Assembly: GCA_900543615.1 (NCBI GenBank)
Contig: UQSC01000054.1
Location: forward strand, 1-11,885
Direction of reading: 5' to 3'
DNA: 11,885 nt
Source of the DNA: an uncultured Collinsella sp.
GTDB lineage: Bacteria; Actinomycetota; Coriobacteriia; Coriobacteriales; Coriobacteriaceae
Positions 1 through 6,268 of the stretch are shown here, in pieces. Each line of letters begins with the position of its first letter. Within the stretch, counting starts at the first letter, position 1. The notes under the pieces are model-generated. The model searched no databases, had not been told where the DNA came from, and saw only the letters and a list, made by a program, of their open reading frames with translations. The translations under genes and the position numbers were made by a program.

Positions 1-25
1 GCTCGGAGATGTGTATAAGAGACAG
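1..25 (+). other. Nextera/Tn5 sequencing adapter (not genomic)
   Basis: Positions 7-25 read AGATGTGTATAAGAGACAG, the 19-base Tn5 mosaic end used in tagmentation libraries. The preceding GCTCGG matches the end of the standard Nextera read-2 (i7-side) adapter. This is library sequence. A reading frame that starts in it gives the artefact peptide MYKRQ ahead of the first real gene, so annotation should begin at 26. Confidence 0.97.
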
Positions 26-217
26 ATCCAGCACTTCATGGACGATGCTCAGAACTCCTTCCCGTCCGATCTCATGGCTTCCACGCCGGTCGGTTCCGCC
101 GCTTCTCCGGCTGTGACCGTTCCTGCTGCCGAGCCGCTGCCCGTCGCCGAGCCGGTTATCCCCGTTGCCGATCCCTTCGCACCGATCGACAACTTCGCCG
201 CCGACGACCTGGACTAA
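26..217 (+). CDS. C-terminal fragment of an unidentified protein
   Basis: An open frame enters from the left edge and stops at TAA 215-217, giving the last 63 residues of a protein whose start lies outside the window. After a short stretch IQHFMDDAQNSFPSDLM the tail is low-complexity, rich in Pro, Ala and Val with repeated PVAEP/PVADP-like units, and ends acidic (NFAADDLD). I do not recognise the protein. Such tails occur as disordered C-terminal extensions on many unrelated proteins. An intrinsic terminator begins 26 bases after the stop, which supports this being a genuine gene end. The in-frame GTG at 11 is inside adapter and is not a start. Confidence 0.7.
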   Translation: MQHFMDDAQNSFPSDLMASTPVGSAASPAVTVPAAEPLPVAEPVIPVADPFAPIDNFAADDLD

Positions 218-242
218 TATCCAGCTATCATGTAGCGCCTAG

Positions 243-272
243 AAAGGGCCCGCAGCTTGCGGGTCCTTTTTT
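243..272 (+). terminator. intrinsic terminator of the left-edge gene
   Basis: A 12-bp stem pairs AAAGGGCCCGCA (243-254) with TGCGGGTCCTTT (258-269), with one G-U pair and loop GCT, followed by T to 272. It lies 26 bases after the stop of the partial gene, with classic Rho-independent form in the plus direction. Confidence 0.9.
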
Positions 273-290
273 GTGGCTGCATTCAGTCTG

Positions 291-336
291 CAAAACAAAA
301 CGCCGAGTCCTGCGTTTGAGGGCACAGGACTCGGCG
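291..336 (-). terminator. intrinsic terminator of the nitroreductase gene
   Basis: A perfect 12-bp inverted repeat pairs CGCCGAGTCCTG (301-312) with CAGGACTCGGCG (325-336) around a 12-base loop. On the minus strand the stem is followed by TTTTGTTTTG (291-300). It sits 45 bases beyond the stop of the leftward gene at 382, so it ends that transcript. It faces the plus-strand terminator at 243-272, so the two convergent genes are insulated from each other. Confidence 0.88.
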
Positions 337-381
337 AAGGTCGCGTGGTCAAAGGTGGATTTTAAGGCCTGTCCCAAAAAT

Positions 382-912
382 CTACTTGAGGAGGAAGTCG
401 GGGAGGGGAATGGTGCGGGCCTCGCGCTGCTCGGGGTCGGCGATATGGTCGGCGGGATAGCCGCAGACGAGCATGTGATAGGGATAGATGCCCTCGGGCA
501 GGCAGAACTGCTCACAGGCCACCTCGGGCTTAAAATGGCACACCCAGCACGTACCCAGGCCCTGCTCCTCGGCCTCCATCATCATCTGATCGCAAACAAT
601 CGAGGTGTCGATGGCACTGGAGTTCATCTGGTCATAAGGGCGCACCCAAGCATCGTCAGTAACGCTGCAGATAAGGAAGATAAGCGGAGCCCCAAAGATA
701 GACCCATCACGAGCAAACCGAGGCTGACAAGCAGCAGCCTTCTCCAGAAGCTCAGGCGTATCCAACACCATCACACGGGTTGGATGATTATTACAAGCAG
801 AAGGAGCAATACGCCCAGCCTCAACAATGGCATCCACCACAGCTTGCTCAACAGAACGATTCTCAAACTCGCGACAAGAATACCGAGACCGAGCCAGATT
901 CAAATAACTCAC
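382..912 (-). CDS. nitroreductase-family protein
   Basis: The 176-residue product has the look of the FMN-dependent nitroreductase fold: an N-terminal RSRYSCREF segment, where the Arg usually binds FMN phosphate, then AGRIAPSACNNHPTR, the family's substrate/FMN loop, and EEQGLGTCWVCHF in the C-terminal half, like the G-x-G-x-CW motif of short gut-anaerobe members. These enzymes reduce nitro, quinone or flavin substrates with NAD(P)H in the cytoplasm; the substrate cannot be read here. I chose the GTG at 910-912 because GGAGG (minus strand, 921-925) sits 8 bases upstream and the protein then starts right before the conserved SYLNLARSRYS. An upstream ATG at 996 would add 28 hydrophobic residues unlike the family. 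It is a single gene with its own terminator. Confidence 0.85.
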   Translation of the reverse strand: MSYLNLARSRYSCREFENRSVEQAVVDAIVEAGRIAPSACNNHPTRVMVLDTPELLEKAAACQPRFARDGSIFGAPLIFLICSVTDDAWVRPYDQMNSSAIDTSIVCDQMMMEAEEQGLGTCWVCHFKPEVACEQFCLPEGIYPYHMLVCGYPADHIADPEQREARTIPLPDFLLK

Positions 913-1021
913 AACCAAGCCCTCCAAATTCAGTGTATCAACCCAAAGTAAAACAAAGGGTACCCAAAGCCCCATCCAGCCAAACGCCCATTGCACTATA
1001 ACTATCAGCCAAAGTTCTCAA

Positions 1022-1140
1022 TGGTGGTACATAAGGGAGCGGGCCCGACCACTAATAACCTTTTGAACGACTCTGCTTGCAGCCGGAGTGAAAAAGGTTA
1101 TTAGTGGCAGGGCCCGCGACCGGTGGGACATGTACCCCCA
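1022..1140. repeat. nested palindromic element between nitroreductase and DUF47 genes
   Basis: Three nested inverted repeats share one centre. The outer arms are 1022-1032 and 1130-1140 (11 bp, one mismatch). The middle arms are GCGGGCCC (1039-1046) and GGGCCCGC (1110-1117). The inner arms are CCACTAATAACCTTTT (1049-1064) and its perfect complement at 1092-1107, 16 bp. The 27-base loop holds a small CTGC-TT-GCAG hairpin (1073-1082). AAT occurs at both outer edges (1020-1022 and 1140-1142). The element ends at the stop codon of the DUF47 gene. It may terminate the phosphate operon, but it lacks a T-run after the stem, and its arm layout also fits a small non-autonomous repeat. Confidence 0.75.
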
Positions 1141-1141
1141 A

Positions 1142-1765
1142 TTAACTGTTCTTCATGACAATCGAATCCACTACATCGGCCACATTCTCGCAGCAGTCAG
1201 CGCAGTACTCCAGGAAGGCGTAGACGTCACGCCAAGCGATGACCTCGAGCGGGTCCTTGCCGTTAACGTGCAGGTTGCGCATGGCGTTGATGTAGAGCTC
1301 GTCGGCCTCGGACTCGATGGTGTTGATCTGAATGACCAGCTCGCGCAGCGTTTTGGACTTGCGGTAGTTGGGAAGCTCGACCATCAGGTCCTTCATGGCG
1401 CGGCAAGCGTCGGTCACCTTGTGGGCGATGACGATGGCATCGGGGTGGATGCTCTGGATGTTGGTGAAGTAGACGCGCTGCACGACGCCCTCGATACGGT
1501 CGAGCACGGTGTCGAGCGAGCAGCTCATCAGGTCCAGATCCTCGCGCTCAAGCGGGGTTATAAAGGCGGTGAGCAGGGCGTCTTCGAGCTCATGGTGCTT
1601 CTTGTCTGCCGCATGCTCAATCGCATGCATCTTATCGAGCATGTCGTGGATCTGCGCGGGGTCAAAGTTCTCAAAAATCTTGGTGAGCAGCTCTGCGGCC
1701 TGGACGGCGAGGTCGGCGCAGGCGACGTAGTTGTCAAAGTAGAACGAATCGGGTTTCTTTGCCAT
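1142..1765 (-). CDS. DUF47/PhoU-like partner of a PiT phosphate transporter
   Basis: The 207-residue protein is almost wholly helical and matches the DUF47 (PhoU_div) pattern: YFDNYVACADLAVQAAELL near the N-terminus, the conserved IEHAADKKHHELEDALLTAFITPLEREDL segment, with its E-x-x-x-D metal-binding style residues, at about 68-96, and a second repeat NTIESEADELY near 168-178. DUF47 proteins are cytoplasmic, related to PhoU, and usually encoded beside PiT permeases, whose activity they are thought to modulate. Here the gene lies 66 bases downstream of the permease on the same strand with no terminator between, so the two are probably cotranscribed. The ATG start has an AAAGGA ribosome site 6 bases upstream. 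Length is normal for the family and no key region is missing. Confidence 0.92.
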   Translation of the reverse strand: MAKKPDSFYFDNYVACADLAVQAAELLTKIFENFDPAQIHDMLDKMHAIEHAADKKHHELEDALLTAFITPLEREDLDLMSCSLDTVLDRIEGVVQRVYFTNIQSIHPDAIVIAHKVTDACRAMKDLMVELPNYRKSKTLRELVIQINTIESEADELYINAMRNLHVNGKDPLEVIAWRDVYAFLEYCADCCENVADVVDSIVMKNS

Positions 1766-1831
1766 GGGTGGTCCTTTCGAGGTGAAGATGGGCGGGCGAG
1801 GTAATGCAGTCCGGATGGACGTTCGGTTTGA

Positions 1832-2881
1832 CTAGAGGAACATCATGAACAGCTTGGCCATGACAAAGCTGATGAGTCCGCAGGCGGGGAAGGTGAAGAA
1901 CCAGGTGAACATCATGTCCTTGACGACACCGAAGTTGATGGCCGAAAGGCGCTTGACGGCACCGACGCCCATGATGGCGCAGGTCTTGATGTGGGTGGAG
2001 GACACGGGGATGCCGGTAAGGGTGGCAAGCAGCAGGTTTGCGGCGCCCGCCAGGTCGGCGGAGAAGCCCTGGTACTTTTCGAGCTTGACCATGCTCTGGC
2101 CGACGGACTTGATGATGCGCTCGCCGCCCACGCTGGTGCCGATACCCATAGTGGCCGAGCACAGCAGCATAATCCAGATGGGGATGCCTGCATCGCCGAC
2201 GCTCGTCTGGCCGCTGGCAAAGGCCACGCCTAAAAAGAGCACGCCGATGAACTTCTGTCCATCCTGCGCGCCGTGCATAAAGCTCATGGCCGCAGCGCTC
2301 GCGATCTGAGCGTATTTAAAGAAGACATTGGCACGTCGCCTGTTGGCGGCGGCGAAAAGAATCGAGACGAGCTTGCACAGGACCCAGCCCATGACAAAGC
2401 CCAGGCCGATGGAGAGCGCCAGGCCGTAGATGACCTTCATCCACTCGTGGACGTTGACGCTGCTCGCACCGCCGAGGGCGATGGCGGCACCGGTCAGGCC
2501 GGCGATAAGGCTGTGGCTTTGCGAGGTGGGGATGCCAAAACGCGACGCTGTGGCGCCGTAGACGACGATGGAGAACAGCGCCGCGCATAGGCAGGCGAGC
2601 GCCATGGTGCTGTTTCCGCCAAAGTCGACGATATGCGAGATGGTGTTGGCGACGCTCGCGTTAAAGTGCGTCATGATGAGCACGCCGAGGAAGTTGAATG
2701 CGGCGCTCATGAGAATGGCGGCGCGGGCGGGCATGCAACGCGTAGTGACGCAGGTCGCGATGGCGTTGGGCGCGTCGGTCCATCCATTGACGAAGATGGC
2801 GCCCAACGCGAGGATCACGGTGACGGCAAGGACTGGGTTCGACACAATTTGGCCGAGGAAGGTTGAGAACGTTACGTCCAT
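1832..2881 (-). CDS. pit: PiT-family inorganic phosphate permease
   Basis: The 349-residue protein is a hydrophobic integral membrane protein with about ten predicted helices and the two internal repeats typical of PiT transporters (PF01384). Signature loops are NGWTDAPNAIAT (32-43) with GIPTSQSH (116-123) in the first half, and HGAQDGQK (203-210) with GIPVSSTH (290-297) in the second half. PiT proteins import phosphate, often as metal-phosphate, using a proton or sodium gradient with low affinity and high capacity. The charged stretch NRRRANVFFK near 180-189 is probably the central cytoplasmic loop. It is the first gene of a leftward pair with the DUF47 protein. The ATG at 2879-2881 is preceded by only a weak GAGAAAG site, 7 bases away. 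Length and motif set are complete. Confidence 0.95.
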   Translation of the reverse strand: MDVTFSTFLGQIVSNPVLAVTVILALGAIFVNGWTDAPNAIATCVTTRCMPARAAILMSAAFNFLGVLIMTHFNASVANTISHIVDFGGNSTMALACLCAALFSIVVYGATASRFGIPTSQSHSLIAGLTGAAIALGGASSVNVHEWMKVIYGLALSIGLGFVMGWVLCKLVSILFAAANRRRANVFFKYAQIASAAAMSFMHGAQDGQKFIGVLFLGVAFASGQTSVGDAGIPIWIMLLCSATMGIGTSVGGERIIKSVGQSMVKLEKYQGFSADLAGAANLLLATLTGIPVSSTHIKTCAIMGVGAVKRLSAINFGVVKDMMFTWFFTFPACGLISFVMAKLFMMFL

Positions 2882-3012
2882 ATATGGGCTTTCTCGAAGT
2901 TTGCAGACACGTTACAAAAACATGATAAATCGTATCACCTCCTGCGGGTCTCTTTACCGAGTTCTGATGGGAGAAGTGAACTTTTTGGCACTAAAATTGA
3001 ATATTAGCCCTG

Positions 3013-3041
3013 TTGACCGCGGGTGTTCTTTTTGCTAACAC
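3013..3041 (+). promoter_or_regulatory. possible promoter of the small gene at 3132
   Basis: TTGACC (3013-3018) and TAACAC (3036-3041) are separated by 17 bases, and the second is preceded by TGC, an extended -10 feature. The -10 match is poor (3 of 6). This is the best candidate I see in the 250-base divergent region 2882-3131. I see no convincing promoter there for the leftward phosphate operon. Confidence 0.25.
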
Positions 3042-3131
3042 GCCATGCGGACACGTACGATTACTACGACACTCCAAAACCACAGTCTGTTCGCTTTACA
3101 ACATGCAAACATGCGTTCGATAATAGGAGGC

Positions 3132-3470
3132 ATGGAATATCGACAGACAGACGGCAAAACTCGGCGCGTACACAAGCAGTATGTGGACGTCGTGGCTCGC
3201 ATCCTCGCGGGCGGACAAGTCGTGCCGGTCACCGTCTGCTGGGTCGACGGACGTTGTTTTACAATCGATGAAATTATCTCGACCACCGGGTTTGGCCTGA
3301 CGGTCCACGGCATCCGTACGGCGACCTATAAGGTGCGTTTTGGCGGGCACGCGACCGAGTTGTATCTGGAGGACCAGACGCGCGAGCGGGCGGACGGCTC
3401 GCAGGCACATGTGATGCGTTGGTGGGTCTGGGCCTTTGATCGCACGCTCGAGGGCGAGCGCCGTAGGTAA
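3132..3470 (+). CDS. small protein of unknown function
   Basis: The 112-residue product is basic, lacks a signal or membrane segment, and looks mainly beta-stranded, with alternating hydrophobic runs (VVPVTVCWVDGRCFTIDEI, ATYKVRFGG, ATELYLED, VMRWWVWAF). Conserved-looking Trp and Gly residues suggest a small single-domain beta protein. I do not recognise the family and assign no function. It stands alone, divergent from the phosphate operon, and a new promoter follows it. The start is uncertain: AGGAGG (3125-3130) lies only one base before the ATG at 3132, closer than usual, while the in-frame ATG at 3111 has no ribosome site. Codon use resembles the neighbours. Confidence 0.65.
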   Translation: MEYRQTDGKTRRVHKQYVDVVARILAGGQVVPVTVCWVDGRCFTIDEIISTTGFGLTVHGIRTATYKVRFGGHATELYLEDQTRERADGSQAHVMRWWVWAFDRTLEGERRR

Positions 3471-3488
3471 GGACGTACGGCATTCGGG

Positions 3489-3535
3489 TACAATGACAGG
3501 AATCTTGTCATCTGCTGCGCCGTCTTTCACGGCGC
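3489..3535 (+). promoter_or_regulatory. promoter -10 and leader hairpin of the Bax-inhibitor gene
   Basis: TACAAT (3489-3494), preceded by GGG, is a good -10 box 60 bases before the start codon; no clear -35 is present. The expected transcript leader holds a perfect hairpin GCGCCGT-CTTTC-ACGGCGC (3517-3535) followed by TTT, ending 18 bases before the ATG. Another short dyad ATGACA/TGTCAT lies near the expected transcription start. The hairpin could be the upstream gene's terminator or a leader structure. Confidence 0.45.
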
Positions 3536-3553
3536 TTTGTGAAAGGACGAAGT

Positions 3554-4249
3554 ATGAACGATATCCAGGGCTATCAGAACGGCCCCGTCGAGAGCGGCGC
3601 AAGCCGCGCCAAGGAGATGTCGCCGCGCGCGTACAATCTCACCATGTCTGCCCTGATCTTCTTGGGCTTTTGCGCCATGGGCGCCGGCGCCTACTTTACG
3701 AGCACCATGTCGTTTGCGCGCATGATGATGAGCGGCGCCGCCTTGCCGCTGGTCTTTGGCTCGTTTATTTTGACCATCGTCGGCATGGTTATGATGTCGG
3801 CCGCCGCCAGCAAGCAGTCCGTGGGCCTGTCCCTTGTGGGCTACGTAATCTTTGCGAGTACCTTTGGCCTGACCGCGTCGTTTGGCCTTGCCAACTATGA
3901 CCTGCCCACCATCAACACCGCTTTTATCGCCACGGCCGCCATCACCTTTGTCTTTGGCGCGCTTGGCGTGACCTTCCCCAAGTTTTTCCAGCGTGTGTAT
4001 GGCATCGGTTTTGGTATTCTGCTCGCCACTATTCTGGTTGAGATCGTGCTGATGTTCATGGGCGTTTCGCAGTCCATCACCGACCTGATCGTGATTGTGG
4101 TGTTCGCTGGCTTTATTGGTTACGACACCTATGTTGCCACGACGGTGCCGCCTACGCTGCCCAACGCCGTGCTCATGGCCTCTAACCTGTTCGTGGATAT
4201 TATCAACGTATTCCTGCGCATTTTGAACATCCTCGGCCGTCGCGACTAG
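3554..4249 (+). CDS. Bax inhibitor-1 family (UPF0005) membrane protein
   Basis: The 231-residue protein has about seven hydrophobic helices (roughly 30-50, 60-82, 88-110, 118-140, 148-170, 174-196, 200-225) after a short polar N-terminus. The C-terminal part, with GFIGYDTY near 188-195 and LFVDIINVFLRILNILGRRD at the end, is the hallmark of BI-1/YetJ proteins. In Bacillus YetJ two Asp residues in these regions form a pH-sensing pair that gates calcium leak; equivalent Asp residues are visible here in YDTY and FVDIIN. The family acts in the cytoplasmic membrane; its physiological role in bacteria is not settled. The ATG at 3554 has AAAGGA 6 bases upstream; an in-frame GTG at 3539 lies upstream of that site and is rejected. 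It is a single gene, closed by a strong terminator. Confidence 0.93.
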   Translation: MNDIQGYQNGPVESGASRAKEMSPRAYNLTMSALIFLGFCAMGAGAYFTSTMSFARMMMSGAALPLVFGSFILTIVGMVMMSAAASKQSVGLSLVGYVIFASTFGLTASFGLANYDLPTINTAFIATAAITFVFGALGVTFPKFFQRVYGIGFGILLATILVEIVLMFMGVSQSITDLIVIVVFAGFIGYDTYVATTVPPTLPNAVLMASNLFVDIINVFLRILNILGRRD

Positions 4250-4292
4250 TGGCAAATTGCGGCGGTGCTTGCCGTGCGTGTAAATCGATGCG

Positions 4293-4321
4293 AAAGGCGG
4301 TCCTTCGGGGCCGTCTTTTTT
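4293..4321 (+). terminator. intrinsic terminator with UUCG tetraloop
   Basis: An 11-bp stem pairs AAAGGCGGTCC (4293-4303) with GGGCCGTCTTT (4308-4318), with two G-U pairs, capped by TTCG and followed by T to 4321. The C(UUCG)G loop is unusually stable. It lies 43 bases after the Bax-inhibitor stop. Confidence 0.93.
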
Positions 4322-4334
4322 GTGCGCGGCGGGG

Positions 4335-4340
4335 TATCAT
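4335..4340 (+). promoter_or_regulatory. probable -10 box for the TIGR02452 gene
   Basis: TATCAT preceded by GGGG lies 48 bases before the ATG at 4388 and just after the preceding terminator, so this gene must have a promoter here. No good -35 is visible; the expected position falls in the terminator arm. The GGGTAYNAT pattern recurs ahead of the genes at 3554 and 8842. Confidence 0.4.
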
Positions 4341-4387
4341 GGATGGGAAAAAGCCGATAGCGGCAGCGACAGGAAAGGTGGCCACGT

Positions 4388-5524
4388 ATGGCAGACGTCG
4401 ACAACAGGAACCGTAACCGCAGGTCCAACCGAACGGGTCAGCCCAATCCCAAGCGCGAGGCGCGTGCCAAGGCCGCCGAGTGCCATGTGGCGGCTATGTC
4501 AGAGGCCTGCGCCAAGGACATCGAGCGTTCGCTTGCCGGCGTGTGCGAGTTCGATGGTATGCCTGCCGGTTTTGTCGCGGCGATGAAGGCCAAGGCCCAA
4601 GCGGCTGCGGCTGCCGAGGAGCAAGCTGCCGAGGACGTCGAGGCTGTTGAGGCTGCCGAGGTTGAGGCCGCTGAGGTGGAGACTGCGGTCGAGTCCGAGG
4701 TGGCACCCGAGTTCACCGAGTCGGCTGATGAAGCCGAGTCCGCGCCCGCGGAGGATACTGCTCCGGTCCTGCCCGAGGTCACTGTGCTTGATGCCTCCGC
4801 CACGCAGGCAATCCTCGATAACGGCCGCGGCTATGCGCAGTTCTGCGATATGGCCGTGCTTGCCTTTGCCTCGTTCACCAATCCGGGTGGCGGCTATATC
4901 CAGGGCTACCTGGGCCAGGAGGCGACGCTCTGCGCCGATTCGTACCTGTACAATGTGCTCGACAAACAGCGCAAGTGGTACGGCGAGAACCGTCGCCGCA
5001 ACATCAACTGCGAGCTTTACCGCAACCGTGCGCTGGTGGTGCCTGCGGTGCGCTTCGACCGCAACCACGTGCATGCGTATGCCGACGTGATCGTGGCCGC
5101 CGCGCCCAACGCCAAGCGCGCTCGCCAGGAGTATCGTGTGGGTGACGATGCCCTGCTGGACGCCCTGCGCGATCGCATCCGCTTTGTGCTTGCCATCTGC
5201 GACGAGCTGGGTCGCGAGAAGCTCGTGCTGGGCGCTTGGGGCTGCGACAACAACGGCTTTGACGCCGAGGCCGTGGCCGAGCTCTTCCGCAAGGAGCTCG
5301 CATCGGGCGACTTTAAGGTCAAGCAGGTCTTTTTTGCCGTGCCCTCTACGCGCTGGGACGAAGATTTTGCCAAGTTCGAGCATGTGCTGGCAAACTTCCC
5401 CGAGCGCAACGAGGAGTCCTATGCCCAGGTTGCCGCTCGTGCTGCGGCTGCCCGCGCCGCCGAGCAGGCCCAGGCTGCCGCCGAGGACGATGAAGACGAT
5501 GACGATTGGCGCAAGTACCTGTAA
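4388..5524 (+). CDS. TIGR02452/PARG-like macro-fold protein with acidic arms and altered catalytic motif
   Basis: The 378-residue protein matches the TIGR02452 (DUF2263, bacterial PARG-type) family in SFTNPGGGYIQGYLGQE (162-178), ending in LCADSYLY, and GAWGCDNNGF (282-291). Members with the motif GGG-x6-8-QEE remove ADP-ribose from proteins or polymer; the second Glu is catalytic. Here the motif reads Q-E-A (177-179), so the usual catalytic Glu is missing while the binding loop is kept. Between the N-terminal helix (22-67) and the macro fold (from about 130) lies an Ala/Glu-rich acidic stretch (70-130), and the C-terminus (345-378) is Ala-rich then EDDEDDDDW. Both look disordered or coiled. 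Start ATG has AAAGGTGG 6 bases upstream. It is a single gene between terminators. It may bind rather than cut ADP-ribose, which is inference. Confidence 0.85.
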   Translation: MADVDNRNRNRRSNRTGQPNPKREARAKAAECHVAAMSEACAKDIERSLAGVCEFDGMPAGFVAAMKAKAQAAAAAEEQAAEDVEAVEAAEVEAAEVETAVESEVAPEFTESADEAESAPAEDTAPVLPEVTVLDASATQAILDNGRGYAQFCDMAVLAFASFTNPGGGYIQGYLGQEATLCADSYLYNVLDKQRKWYGENRRRNINCELYRNRALVVPAVRFDRNHVHAYADVIVAAAPNAKRARQEYRVGDDALLDALRDRIRFVLAICDELGREKLVLGAWGCDNNGFDAEAVAELFRKELASGDFKVKQVFFAVPSTRWDEDFAKFEHVLANFPERNEESYAQVAARAAAARAAEQAQAAAEDDEDDDDWRKYL

Positions 5525-5551
5525 TCGGTATGTGCTGACAGATAGGTCGAT

Positions 5552-5583
5552 TCGGCGGGAGAGACTGCTCCCGCCGACTTTTT
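5552..5583 (+). terminator. intrinsic terminator between TIGR02452 and SGNH genes
   Basis: A perfect 10-bp stem pairs TCGGCGGGAG (5552-5561) with CTCCCGCCGA (5568-5577) around AGACTG, followed by CTTTTT to 5583. It starts 28 bases after the upstream stop and ends 19 bases before the next ATG, leaving no room for a promoter after it. Confidence 0.9.
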
Positions 5584-5602
5584 ACTAGAGGAAGGGCTTA
5601 CG

Positions 5603-6262
5603 ATGAAAAACGTTCTGTGCTTTGGCGACAGCAATACCTACGGCTATGATCCGGCGGGCATGCGCGACGGCACCGCGGTACGCTATGCGCACGATGTGCG
5701 CTGGTGCGGCGTGGCCCAGCGCGACCTGGGCGAGGGCTGGCACGTGATTGAGGAAGGCCTCAACGGCCGCACGACGGTACGCGACGACATGTGCCATCTG
5801 GACACTAATCTCAACGGCATCCGCGCGTTGCCGATGCTGCTCGAGGCTCATAAGCCGCTGGATGCGATCGTGATTATGCTGGGCACCAACGACTGCAAGA
5901 CGGTCTTTAGCGTGGGGGCTGCCGATATCGCTGACGGTGCCATGGCGCTGATTCGCACCGTCCGCGCGTTTCCCTGGACCGAAGCCGCGCCCTGCCCGCG
6001 TATTCTGCTGATGGCGCCTATCAAGATTAAACCGCAGATCGCCGATGTGTATATGACCGACTTTGACGAGCGCTCCGTCGAGGCCTCGGAGCATTTTGCC
6101 GAATACTATGCGTATGCTGCTAAACAGTTTGGCTGCGACTTTTTGAATGCCGCTGATTTTGCCGAGCCGGGCGATATCGATTATCTGCACATGATGCCCG
6201 AAAGCCACGAGAGCCTGGGCCACGCCGTGGCAGCCAAGCTCCAAGAGATGCTCGGAGAGTAG
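5603..6262 (+). CDS. SGNH/GDSL-family hydrolase
   Basis: The 219-residue protein carries the SGNH blocks in order: LCFGDSNTYGY (5-15, nucleophile Ser10), EGLNGRTT (51-58, block II Gly and neighbouring Asn), GTNDC (94-98, block III Asn96) and DYLHMMPESH (193-202, catalytic Asp193 and His196). The family comprises cytoplasmic or secreted esterases and acylhydrolases; GDSN rather than GDSL places it with arylesterase-like members. No signal peptide is seen, so it is probably cytoplasmic. The substrate cannot be inferred. Start ATG follows AGAGGAAGGG, 6 bases away. A strong terminator ends 19 bases before the start, so expression must come from read-through of the TIGR02452 transcript or from a promoter inside the preceding gene or hairpin. 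All four catalytic blocks are intact. Confidence 0.92.
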   Translation: MKNVLCFGDSNTYGYDPAGMRDGTAVRYAHDVRWCGVAQRDLGEGWHVIEEGLNGRTTVRDDMCHLDTNLNGIRALPMLLEAHKPLDAIVIMLGTNDCKTVFSVGAADIADGAMALIRTVRAFPWTEAAPCPRILLMAPIKIKPQIADVYMTDFDERSVEASEHFAEYYAYAAKQFGCDFLNAADFAEPGDIDYLHMMPESHESLGHAVAAKLQEMLGE

Positions 6263-6268
6263 CGCGAC

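Noticed and set aside
271..951. Plus-strand frames opposite the nitroreductase gene, including one at 780-1001
   Set aside because: They are antisense to a family-matched gene, and the first starts in terminator sequence.
913..996. A 28-residue N-terminal extension of the nitroreductase
   Set aside because: The extension is Trp/Phe/Leu-rich and unlike the family; the GTG at 912 has an ideal GGAGG site and starts at the conserved region.
1088..1804. A 238-codon plus-strand frame opposite the DUF47 gene
   Set aside because: It begins inside the palindrome, lacks a ribosome site and is antisense to a recognised gene.
3527..4255. A 242-codon minus-strand frame opposite the Bax-inhibitor gene
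   Set aside because: Its highly charged His/Gly/Asp-rich composition is the complement of membrane-helix codons; the plus-strand gene matches a known family and has a proper start.
4499..5383. A 294-codon minus-strand frame within the TIGR02452 gene
   Set aside because: It is antisense to a gene with clear family motifs, has no ribosome site, and its composition is that of a shadow frame.
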